The notes under the pieces: generated by a model
The model's input: the letters and a program-made list of their open reading frames with translations, nothing else
What the model was told of the DNA's origin: nothing
The model's database searches: none
Assembly: GCA_028284155.1 (NCBI GenBank)
Contig: JANQSF010000018.1
Coordinates: 18,533-82,532 of the forward strand
Direction of reading: 5' to 3'
Length of the DNA: 64,000 nt
Origin: Phycisphaeraceae bacterium
GTDB taxonomy: Bacteria > Planctomycetota > Phycisphaerae > Phycisphaerales > Phycisphaeraceae
Made by a program: the position numbers and the translations under genes
In this document: positions 7,595 through 15,310 of the stretch, in pieces
Layout: every line of letters begins with the position of its first letter
Numbering within the stretch: position 1 is the first letter of the stretch

Positions 7595-8848
7595 TTACTT
7601 CACGGAGACCTTCACCGGCTTGACCCACGATTGATACAACGCGTCGAAGTGTTCGACGGACGCGTCCTTGTGCTTTGTCGGGTCGAGCACGAGGATGCGG
7701 TAGCTGAACTCGAGCGGCTTGTCGGCTGACAGCTTGTGCGGCGCGTAGGCACCGAATCGGCCGTAGTTACGGGTCGAATAGACGGTTCGGCCGTCGTGCG
7801 TTCCGGGGTTTTTGGGGTGGTCCATGTGCATGACGGCGTAAGGCTTGTCTTCAATGGTGAACTGGTTGACGCACCACGGATTGTCCGCCCACACGTCGCC
7901 GCCCTTGCCCTTGGTGCTGGCCGGTCGGACGTATTTGGCCTTGGTCTGGTTGACACTGTCACGCGGGCGGAACTGGAAGCCGGCGTGCTGCGGGTCGCCG
8001 TTGAGGTCAACGTCGCCGCCCGCGGATTCGAGTTTGAAGTGGAAGTCCATCAGCGTGCGACCTTCGCCGACGTTCCACGTCGTGACCGTGCGCGTTTCGA
8101 TGACGACGGGTTTGGCCTGCTTGTCGAGCCAGTGTGCGGTCGAGACGCTGCGCGACGCGACGGGGCCGGCGAACTCGGATTTGGCCTCGTATCCCTGGTG
8201 CTGGATGGAGACGTTGTCCTTGCAATGCCAGAAGTCGTACTTGCCGTTCGGCCCGGTCGTCCTCGACCAGCCGATGTACAGGCCGCGGTGGTGCGTGTAT
8301 CGCCCGCCCGCGCCTTTGGTGATGTGGCCTTCGCCGTGGAAGCCGAATACGTGATGGAAGTGCTTGTACGTGTTGACGTGGTCGGCTGGGTCGTATTTAG
8401 GTGTCCAATGCTGCCAGACATCGCGCCCGCCGATCTTGAGGATTCGACCACCTTCCGCGTCGTTGACGAAGTGGAAACCGGGAATCTCCTTGCCGACGGG
8501 CGTTCTGGCGATCGTGATCGCACGTGTGCGTTTTTCGCCCGCCTTGAGATCGGTTTCGACCCAGCGCAGTTTGATCTTCGAAGGATGCGCCGGGTCGCCT
8601 TCAGCCGGGTCGAGTTGGATGGGTCCAACGTTCGGGCCCACGCTGTTGCTCAATGCCCGAACTTTGCCGGCGCTTCGCTTCCGATATTCCGCGGAAATAG
8701 CGACGTCGACGGGGATCAAGACTTCCACAACGGCATAATCTCGCGCAAATCCGCCTGTATCGACTGTAACTGTCAGGCGGGCCTCGCCCAGGGCGGCCGA
8801 ACTGCCGATGAGCAGGGTCAGGAGAAGCGAGGTCGTAAGTTTGAACAT
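7595..8848 (-). CDS. Secreted PmoA-like (DUF6807 family) protein
   Basis: 417 residues, ATG 8848, signal peptide 1-21 (LLLTLLIGSSAALGEA). The hallmark segment KHFHHVFGFHGEGH...THHRGLYIGW lies near residues 165-200, with HCKDNVSIQHQGY and HAGFQFRPR further on. These are features of the family annotated as PmoA or DUF6807 in planctomycetes and other polysaccharide degraders. Despite the name, there is no evidence of methane oxidation; histidine-rich loops suggest a metal-binding beta-sandwich. It is often found beside Gfo/Idh and ThuA genes, as here. No enzymatic activity is assigned with confidence. Confidence 0.8.
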   Translation of the reverse strand: MFKLTTSLLLTLLIGSSAALGEARLTVTVDTGGFARDYAVVEVLIPVDVAISAEYRKRSAGKVRALSNSVGPNVGPIQLDPAEGDPAHPSKIKLRWVETDLKAGEKRTRAITIARTPVGKEIPGFHFVNDAEGGRILKIGGRDVWQHWTPKYDPADHVNTYKHFHHVFGFHGEGHITKGAGGRYTHHRGLYIGWSRTTGPNGKYDFWHCKDNVSIQHQGYEAKSEFAGPVASRSVSTAHWLDKQAKPVVIETRTVTTWNVGEGRTLMDFHFKLESAGGDVDLNGDPQHAGFQFRPRDSVNQTKAKYVRPASTKGKGGDVWADNPWCVNQFTIEDKPYAVMHMDHPKNPGTHDGRTVYSTRNYGRFGAYAPHKLSADKPLEFSYRILVLDPTKHKDASVEHFDALYQSWVKPVKVSVK

Positions 8849-9017
8849 CGGTCAGTCCTTTCAGAGTGGGTTGAGGCAGAGGTTACCGCGATCGGTACGT
8901 ACGCGCTGGCCGCGGACGGCAAAGCTTGCACGGCGCGGCCGCATCGTAGCCGGTTAGCGGACTTTCATTGTAGTGATGCCGACGCAGGTTTCGGTACGGC
9001 GTGCGAACACACACCCG

Positions 9018-11477
9018 ATGATGCGACACAGTCCGACCCCCCAGTTTGTTTTGGCCGGTTGTCTGGTCGTTTGGTTGACGAACGCCGCCTCAGCCGGCGT
9101 CCTGCCGGTAGCCGACGCGCTGGAGTCGTTCCGCGTCGCGCCGGGGTTCCGCGTCGAACTGGTCGCGACCGAGCCGATGGTCGAAGCGCCGGTCGCGGTC
9201 GAGTGGGACGCGGACGGTCGGCTATGGGTCGTGGAGATGCGCGGCTATATGCGCGGGCAGCCGCCGCGAGATGAACCTGCGGCGCGGCTGGGGCGCATCG
9301 CCGTGCTGGAAGACACCGACGGCGACGGCAGGATGGATCGCCGCACGTTGTTTCAGGGCGACCTGCGCATGCCGCGTGCGATCGCGTTCGCCGCGGGCGG
9401 TGTGTTGATCGCCGACCCGCCGATGCTCTGGTTTGCTCGCGACCGGGATGGCGACCTGCGCTGCGATCAGATGACCGTGCTCGACGCCAACTTCGGTGCG
9501 GGTTCGCACGTGCAGCATGGGCCGAACGGTTTTGCACAATCGATTGATAACTGGCTCGATGTCGCGGGCCACGACGCAAGGTTGCGCGTCGTGCGTGACG
9601 GGGCGGGCATTCGGCTTGAAACGCAGCCCGTTCCGCGGCGTGGGCAGTGGGGCGTGTCGCGCGACGACATTGGGCGTGCGTTTTACAACGGCAACGCGAG
9701 TTTCCTGCACGTCGATTCGCTCCTGGCTCACTACATGGCGGGCAGCGACTCGCACACGGGTCGTGCGGGCATTGGCGTGAGCATCGCTTCGGATCAGCGC
9801 GTGTATCCGGTCAGCCGATCGGGTGTCACGCTGGGCGATCAGCCGATGATGCGTCGGCCGGACGGTCGTTTGGCCCGCGCGACTGCCGCGTGTGGGCCGA
9901 CGGTCTATCGCGGTGGTCAGTTTCCCGCATCTTTAAGGGGCGACGCCTTCGTTTGCGAACCGGCCGGCAACGCGGTCGTGCAGTTCAATCTGGTCGAGCG
10001 TGGCGGCGTGCTCGACGCGGTTCATCTGTTGTATCTCGACGAGCAGTGGGGGCGGCGGGAGTTTCTTGCGTCGACCGATGAGCGGTTTCGGCCGGTCTCT
10101 TGCGCGACGGGGCCGGACGGCTGTCTGTACGTGGTCGATATGCACCGGGGCGTGATCGAGCACACGAAGTACATGACGTCGCACCTGCGTGCTCACATCA
10201 ACATGACTGGGTTGGCTAACGGCGTGCGTGCCGGGCGGATCTACCGAGTCGTGCACGAAGGGCATGCCGTGCCGGCCACGCCTCGTTTGTCGACGATGTT
10301 GACCGGCGAGCTGGTCGAGCGTTTAAGGCACCCCAACGGATGGGTGCGAGATACCGCGCAGCGATTGCTGGTCGAGCGCGGAGGGACGGACGCCCTGCCC
10401 GCATTGAGATCGATCGTTATGTCGGCCGGGCCGACACTGGGTCGTTCACCGTCCGATCCGATCGCACCCCGCAGGGCTGGCGGCGCGGCGTTGGCATCAA
10501 CGCGTGCGGATCAACACGACGCAGCGACCATCGCACGGTTGCACGCGTTGTGGACGCTAGACGGGTTGGACGGAGTCGATGAACAAGTCGTACGGCGTGC
10601 GTTGCGCGACGGCAATGCCCACGTCCGCGCTGCCGGCGTTCGTTTGGCTGAACGTTGGTGGAGCAAGCAACCAGCGCAGTCGCTCGACGCCGACGCGCGG
10701 TTGACCGAGCAGACGCGCATCGGTTTGGACTTGTACGAGTGCATCCGCGATCCCAGCGAGGCCGTGCGTCGGCAGTTGGCCGCGTCGTTGTCCGCCATTG
10801 GCGGGCCGATGGATTCGGCGTTGCGTCAGTTGCTGATCGAGCAGGGCGACGACCCGGTCGTGGTTGACGCGGCGGTGCACGGTCTGGCTGGGCGCGAGGT
10901 CGAGTTCCTGTCTCGCTTGATGCCGTCGGTCCGAGCGTCAGACGACTCGCGACTTGCACCGTTTGTCAAAGCGCTGATCGGCGCGGTCGAGCGCCGCGGA
11001 ATCCCCGCACGCGTCGCGCGTCTCAACGCCGTGCTCCATCGGCCAACGACGCGGAAAAACCCGCCGCTGTCGCCCGCCGCAAGTCGAACGTTCAAGGCGG
11101 GGGCCGCGTTGTACGCCAAGAGCTGCGCGTCATGCCACGGGCCGCGCGGGTTGGGTATCGAGGCCAAGGCCCCGCCGCTGATCGACTCGCCCATCGTCGA
11201 AGGCAGCCCGACACGGCTGACGCGCATCGTGCTGCACGGCCTGACCGGGCCGATCGTTGTGCACGGCCGACGCTACGACATGCAGATGCCCGGGCTCGGC
11301 TCGCTCAAGGATGAGCAGGTCGCGGCGATCCTGACCTACCTGCGACGCGCCTGGGGCCACCGGGCGACGCCCGTCACGCCGCGTGACGTCGCGGCTGTCC
11401 GCCGCCTTTCAGCCGACCGCCGCCGGCCGTGGACGATCGAGGAATTGGACGCGGTCGCGTCCGTTCCGACGCCATAA
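9018..11477 (+). CDS. PVC-type propeller dehydrogenase with HEAT repeats and cytochrome c
   Basis: About 819 residues from ATG 9018 (ATG 9021 and upstream GTG 8973/ATG 8976 are in frame; 9018 or 9021 gives the cleanest signal peptide, ending AASA). Domains in order: an N-terminal six-bladed propeller of the membrane-bound/sorbosone dehydrogenase type (FRVAPGFRVELVATEP, VAVEWDADGRLWVVEMRGY, DTDGDGRMD calcium-like motif, DMHRGVIEHTKYM); a middle region of HEAT-like helical repeats; and a C-terminal cytochrome c with CASCH haem-binding motif near residue 704 and MQMPG as possible axial methionine. The family is greatly expanded in Planctomycetota and is thought to oxidise sugars or alcohols in the periplasm. 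Divergent from the PmoA-like gene. Confidence 0.85.
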   Translation: MMRHSPTPQFVLAGCLVVWLTNAASAGVLPVADALESFRVAPGFRVELVATEPMVEAPVAVEWDADGRLWVVEMRGYMRGQPPRDEPAARLGRIAVLEDTDGDGRMDRRTLFQGDLRMPRAIAFAAGGVLIADPPMLWFARDRDGDLRCDQMTVLDANFGAGSHVQHGPNGFAQSIDNWLDVAGHDARLRVVRDGAGIRLETQPVPRRGQWGVSRDDIGRAFYNGNASFLHVDSLLAHYMAGSDSHTGRAGIGVSIASDQRVYPVSRSGVTLGDQPMMRRPDGRLARATAACGPTVYRGGQFPASLRGDAFVCEPAGNAVVQFNLVERGGVLDAVHLLYLDEQWGRREFLASTDERFRPVSCATGPDGCLYVVDMHRGVIEHTKYMTSHLRAHINMTGLANGVRAGRIYRVVHEGHAVPATPRLSTMLTGELVERLRHPNGWVRDTAQRLLVERGGTDALPALRSIVMSAGPTLGRSPSDPIAPRRAGGAALASTRADQHDAATIARLHALWTLDGLDGVDEQVVRRALRDGNAHVRAAGVRLAERWWSKQPAQSLDADARLTEQTRIGLDLYECIRDPSEAVRRQLAASLSAIGGPMDSALRQLLIEQGDDPVVVDAAVHGLAGREVEFLSRLMPSVRASDDSRLAPFVKALIGAVERRGIPARVARLNAVLHRPTTRKNPPLSPAASRTFKAGAALYAKSCASCHGPRGLGIEAKAPPLIDSPIVEGSPTRLTRIVLHGLTGPIVVHGRRYDMQMPGLGSLKDEQVAAILTYLRRAWGHRATPVTPRDVAAVRRLSADRRRPWTIEELDAVASVPTP

Positions 11478-11583
11478 CGGCCGCGTCTCTGGTACACCCA
11501 CGGCTTTGCCATTAGAATGCCCGACCGCGCCGGCGCGGCCGCGCGTTTTCATGGGTCCGACATGGTCGAAACGGCATTTACAT

Positions 11584-13608
11584 ATGGCTGACATGAACAG
11601 CAAGATCGAACGGGATCGTCAACTGATCAACGACGCCAAAGCCAAGGGCACCGGCGCCAAACTGTTGGCGTACACCAAACTGTCCGGCCCGGGCTGGCTG
11701 CAAAGCGCCATCACGCTCGGCGGCGGGTCGTTGGCCGGCAGCCTGTTCCTGGGGACGATCGGCGGCTACGAGATGATGTGGCTTCAGCCGGTCATGATGA
11801 TCTTCGGCGTCGTCATGCTCAGCGCGATCGGTTACGTCGCGCTGTCGACGAATAAGAGCCCGTTCCAACAGATCAACGAACACATCAACCCCGTGCTCGG
11901 CTGGGGCTGGGCGATCGCGACCCTGATGGCCAACCTCGTCTGGGCCATGCCGCAGTTCTCACTCGGCACGGCCGCGATGCAACAGAACCTCGGTATCGTG
12001 CCCCCAGGGATCGATGGCGAGTGGATCGCGGTCGGTGTCCTGTTCGGCATCGGGACGATCGTCGTCCTGTTCTACGATTCGGGTGGTTGGGGCATCAAGC
12101 TGTTCGAGTGGGTGCTCAAGATCATGGTCGGCGTGGTCGTGCTCAGCTTCTTTGCCGTGGTGATCGCGATGTCGCTCAAAGGCGACGGGCTTGACTGGGG
12201 CGCGATCATTGCAGGCTTCGTGCCGAATCCGTCGCTGCTCAACCAGCCGTCGGGGTCGATGCAGGCGCTGATCGACCAATCGACGCATGCCGAATACTGG
12301 AAGGAGCAGGTCGTTTCCGCGCAGCGTGACCGGATGGTGGCGGCCGCTGCGACGGCGGTCGGGATCAACATGACGTTCCTGTTGCCTTACTCGATGCTCA
12401 AGCGCGGCTGGGACCGCGACTTCCGCGGGCTGGCGGCGTTCGACCTGTCAACCGGTTTGTTCATCCCGTTCCTGCTGGCGACGAGTTGCGTCGTGATCGC
12501 GGCCGCGTCGCAGTTCCACGGCGAGCCGGAGGAAGGGCTGCTCGACCTCAAGACGCGTACGGCGAACACAGCCAAGATCGACGGGCCTTTCAAGGCGAAC
12601 CTGGACGGCTTGTTGAAGGCGAGCGAGGCGAAGCGTTGGCAGGAAGCGTTCCTCGAGCAACACGGTGCGATGAACACCGACGGTTTCAAGGCGGCCTTTG
12701 AGGCGAAGTTGACCGAGCACAAGTGGCCTGCTGAGAAGATCAAGGCCGCGCTGAACACGAGCAGCGCGAAGCCGCTGAGCGACTTGGCCGCGGCGGAGGC
12801 GGGCAAGTGGTATGACGGTCTTGTGGCTCAGCAGGCTGAGCACGATGGGGTCGTCGCCAAGGAACGCGCCAAACATGTCGCGGACAAGTCGGAGAACTCG
12901 GTCAAGACCATGGAGAAGGAGGACGCAACATTCGGTCTTGGATTGGGCGCACTCGACCAGGCGCGCGACGGACTGAAGGACTCTGACAAACGGATCGCCG
13001 CGACGCTGATCAAACGCGACGCGTTCGCGTTGGCCAACTCGCTGGAGAAACTCGCGGGCAAGGGCATCGCGCAGTACGTGTTTGGCATCGGCGTGGTCGG
13101 CATGGCCATCTCCACGATCATCATCCTGATGCTGATCAACGGCTTCACGATCTGCGAGATGCTCGGCCGACCTTCGCGCGGCTGGCTGCACCGGTTCGGC
13201 TGCCTGCTGCCCGGTATTTCCGGCGCGCTCGGCTTCATGTACCTGTGGAAAGGCTCAGCCTTCTACCTGGCCGTGCCGACCAGCCGGTTCGGCATGGTGC
13301 TGCTGCCCATCGCTTACGTCGCGTTCTTCGTCATGATGAATAGCAAGAAGATCCTGGGCGATCAGCGGCCGAGGGGTATCAAGCGGATCGTAATCAACCT
13401 GCTCATGCTCGTCGGCGTCGGCCTGGCGCTGGTCGGGGCGGGCACGTCGATCTTCAACGACAAGGCGATGCTGAACGTGCGCGTGCGCGACCTGGCGATC
13501 GCCCTGTTGGCGATGCTGTTCGTTCTCGGCCTGTTCGTGGCCTGCGGACGCAACCGCTCGTCCGATGATGAGGTCGTGCCGACCGCGTCGGAGCCGGGGG
13601 AGGCTTAA
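11584..13608 (+). CDS. Nramp-related divalent metal transporter-like protein with large insert
   Basis: 674 residues from ATG 11584; earlier in-frame starts would add an arginine-rich non-membrane leader. At least ten hydrophobic segments are visible. The first begins SGPGWLQSAITLGGGSLAGS, matching the first helix of Nramp (SLC11)-like carriers, but the canonical DPGN metal-binding motif is replaced by GPGW/TLGGG. Between about residues 311 and 495 lies a hydrophilic, lysine/glutamate/alanine-rich insert predicted to be helical, splitting the membrane domain. Proton-coupled metal transport is the family role; with the altered motif the substrate is uncertain. The stop overlaps that of the convergent gene by a shared TTAA. 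Confidence 0.65.
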   Translation: MADMNSKIERDRQLINDAKAKGTGAKLLAYTKLSGPGWLQSAITLGGGSLAGSLFLGTIGGYEMMWLQPVMMIFGVVMLSAIGYVALSTNKSPFQQINEHINPVLGWGWAIATLMANLVWAMPQFSLGTAAMQQNLGIVPPGIDGEWIAVGVLFGIGTIVVLFYDSGGWGIKLFEWVLKIMVGVVVLSFFAVVIAMSLKGDGLDWGAIIAGFVPNPSLLNQPSGSMQALIDQSTHAEYWKEQVVSAQRDRMVAAAATAVGINMTFLLPYSMLKRGWDRDFRGLAAFDLSTGLFIPFLLATSCVVIAAASQFHGEPEEGLLDLKTRTANTAKIDGPFKANLDGLLKASEAKRWQEAFLEQHGAMNTDGFKAAFEAKLTEHKWPAEKIKAALNTSSAKPLSDLAAAEAGKWYDGLVAQQAEHDGVVAKERAKHVADKSENSVKTMEKEDATFGLGLGALDQARDGLKDSDKRIAATLIKRDAFALANSLEKLAGKGIAQYVFGIGVVGMAISTIIILMLINGFTICEMLGRPSRGWLHRFGCLLPGISGALGFMYLWKGSAFYLAVPTSRFGMVLLPIAYVAFFVMMNSKKILGDQRPRGIKRIVINLLMLVGVGLALVGAGTSIFNDKAMLNVRVRDLAIALLAMLFVLGLFVACGRNRSSDDEVVPTASEPGEA

Positions 13609-14243
13609 GAAGGCTGAACCTGCCGAGCCGACTCGGTCGCGACATCGTCGCGCGGTCGGCCGCACTCAGGGCAGGTTTCGGCGACGCTGGCGTGCAGGTC
13701 GTACCCGCACCGCGAACAGAGGTGGCGCTTGGCCATCGCGCGGTTGAAGCGTCGGACGATCAGCGGCTGAAGCCCCGCCGCGACGACGAGGCAGGCGAGC
13801 GTGATCCACAGGAACGGCTCGGGCCCCGTCTGTTTCAGACCGATCAACACGAACCGCACCATGCCCAGACCGGGCTGCGACTCGAACCGCCAGAGAATAA
13901 AGGCGGCGGTCACCGCGAGCACGAGGCCGACCAGCAGGGCCGGGATCCACGCGATGACGCGCAGGCTGCGCAGGTAATGCCTCGGGTCGCGGGCCAGCGC
14001 TTCGATCGGCTCGCCCGCACGGAAAACGGGGCTGACCCAACACATCCACACCACCGCCAACACGAGTAACGCCGCGCCGGATCGGCCGAGGAACAACGGC
14101 CAGAACCCAAAGCCAAAACCGCGGTCAATCTGAATGAGGACGTGCAAGAGGCCGGGCAAGGCCGCGGCGAGGACGATGAGCAGCAAGGAGACGCGCGTCC
14201 ACCAGGGGAAGTAACGCGTGCGTTGTGCCGTTTCGGTAGCCAT
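13605..14243 (-). CDS. Membrane protein with C-terminal zinc ribbon
   Basis: About 212 residues from ATG 14243; a GTG at 14261 would add six residues. Four hydrophobic segments are followed by a zinc ribbon, CSRCGYDL...ETCPECGRP, within the last ~40 residues. This layout (membrane helices plus CxxCGYDL/CPECG) is common in planctomycetes and also occurs in the next gene upstream and at 23.45 kb. Function is unknown. It is the last gene of a minus-strand run GH35-like, moaB-like, zinc-ribbon, zinc-ribbon. It overlaps the convergent transporter gene tail to tail by 4 nt. Confidence 0.75.
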   Translation of the reverse strand: MATETAQRTRYFPWWTRVSLLLIVLAAALPGLLHVLIQIDRGFGFGFWPLFLGRSGAALLVLAVVWMCWVSPVFRAGEPIEALARDPRHYLRSLRVIAWIPALLVGLVLAVTAAFILWRFESQPGLGMVRFVLIGLKQTGPEPFLWITLACLVVAAGLQPLIVRRFNRAMAKRHLCSRCGYDLHASVAETCPECGRPRDDVATESARQVQPS

Positions 14244-14266
14244 TTTTTCGCGCGTTTTCACGACAG

Positions 14267-14782
14267 CTAGTTACCCAATTCATACCCACACTCGGGGCAA
14301 GTCGACGCATCGGGCCTGCCACGGAGGTCATAGTGACAACGACGGCATGCGCCATTTGGCAATTTCAACAGTCTCAATCGACGTCCAGCGATAATCGCGA
14401 TCATCGCACTAGCCCCGCAAGTCATCAACGCGGCAATCGCCAACATCAGGCCGTGTCTCGTGACCCACTCGTGTTTATGGGACCACAGCATGTGAATGAA
14501 TCCTGATAGGAACAGGACTGGGATAACTGGAACAAGCAATACAATCCAGCCTGTCCTTCGTTCGTGCTGGGTTAGTGGTTCTTTTCGTGGCGCAGTTTCG
14601 GCAATTGGCCAAGCCCAGCCCACCCATAGAATTAATGCCACAGATAAGAGTGTAGCGATCAGGTTTATCCAATCTGGCGCAGGTTCCGTGACATGCACCA
14701 AGCCACTTACGGCCAAGCAAAGCAGTATCCCAACTGAAAGCCCCGTGTAGTAGACGTTGATCGCGCTCACCACAGGTCTCAC
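14267..14782 (-). CDS. Membrane protein with C-terminal zinc ribbon
   Basis: 171 residues, GTG start at 14782; the ATG at 14784 that overlaps the moaB stop is out of frame and hits TGA at once. Four hydrophobic segments (roughly residues 12-30, 42-60, 80-98, 112-135) precede CRRCHYDLRGRPDASTCPECGYEL, a two-knuckle zinc ribbon. It is evidently related in design to the following gene, probably by duplication, although the membrane parts differ. Codon use is less GC-biased than in neighbours. Function unknown. Confidence 0.75.
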   Translation of the reverse strand: MRPVVSAINVYYTGLSVGILLCLAVSGLVHVTEPAPDWINLIATLLSVALILWVGWAWPIAETAPRKEPLTQHERRTGWIVLLVPVIPVLFLSGFIHMLWSHKHEWVTRHGLMLAIAALMTCGASAMIAIIAGRRLRLLKLPNGACRRCHYDLRGRPDASTCPECGYELGN

Positions 14783-14783
14783 A

Positions 14784-15302
14784 TTACCGCACCCTCTCCC
14801 AAATCAAATGCGGCAGTTCCGGCACGATCAACTTTGACATGCCCAATCGCACGGCGTTGGTTGACCCCGGCATCGCGAAAATCAGCGTTTCGCCGCTCAG
14901 CCCGCCGACCGCCCGGCTCAGCATCGCGGCCGGGCCGACCTCGTCCCAACTGAGCATTCGGAACAGCTCGCCGAAGCCGTCGAGCGTCTTGTCCAGTTTG
15001 CGTTGGACGACCTCGATGGTCGTGTCGCGCGAGGCGATGCCCGTGCCGCCTGTCGAGAGGATCACGTCGAACGGTGGGTCGAGTTTGAGCCAGGCGTCGA
15101 GTTGCGCGTCGATGCGCGGCGCGTCGTCGGGGACGATCGCATAGTCGGCCACCTCGTGTCCCGCGTCGGTCAACGCGTCGATGATGAGCTTGCCGCCCTT
15201 GTCGGTTTCTGGTGTGCGCGTGTCGCTGATAGTCAGGACGGCGCACTGCGCGACCTGTCCCTCGGCCTGCGCGCGGTGGTCGGCGGTCGATTCCGAAGGC
15301 AT
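14784..15302 (-). CDS. moaB: MoaB/Mog-type molybdopterin biosynthesis protein
   Basis: 172 residues from ATG 15302, 8 nt after the GH35-like stop; an ATG at 15353 inside that gene is less likely. Diagnostic motifs: AVLTISDTRT at the start of the fold, DVILSTGGTGIASRDTT (the GGTG molybdopterin-binding loop) and GLSGETLIFAMPGSTNAVRLG. MoaB/Mog proteins adenylylate molybdopterin before molybdenum insertion. No other molybdenum cofactor gene or obvious molybdoenzyme is nearby. Whether it is MoaB or MogA in function cannot be told from the sequence. Confidence 0.85.
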   Translation of the reverse strand: MPSESTADHRAQAEGQVAQCAVLTISDTRTPETDKGGKLIIDALTDAGHEVADYAIVPDDAPRIDAQLDAWLKLDPPFDVILSTGGTGIASRDTTIEVVQRKLDKTLDGFGELFRMLSWDEVGPAAMLSRAVGGLSGETLIFAMPGSTNAVRLGMSKLIVPELPHLIWERVR

Positions 15303-15310
15303 AGCGTGAC

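Noticed and set aside
7736..9274. 512-codon plus-strand frame
   Set aside because: Antisense to the PmoA-like gene and overlapping the start of the cytochrome c protein in another frame; no recognisable domain.
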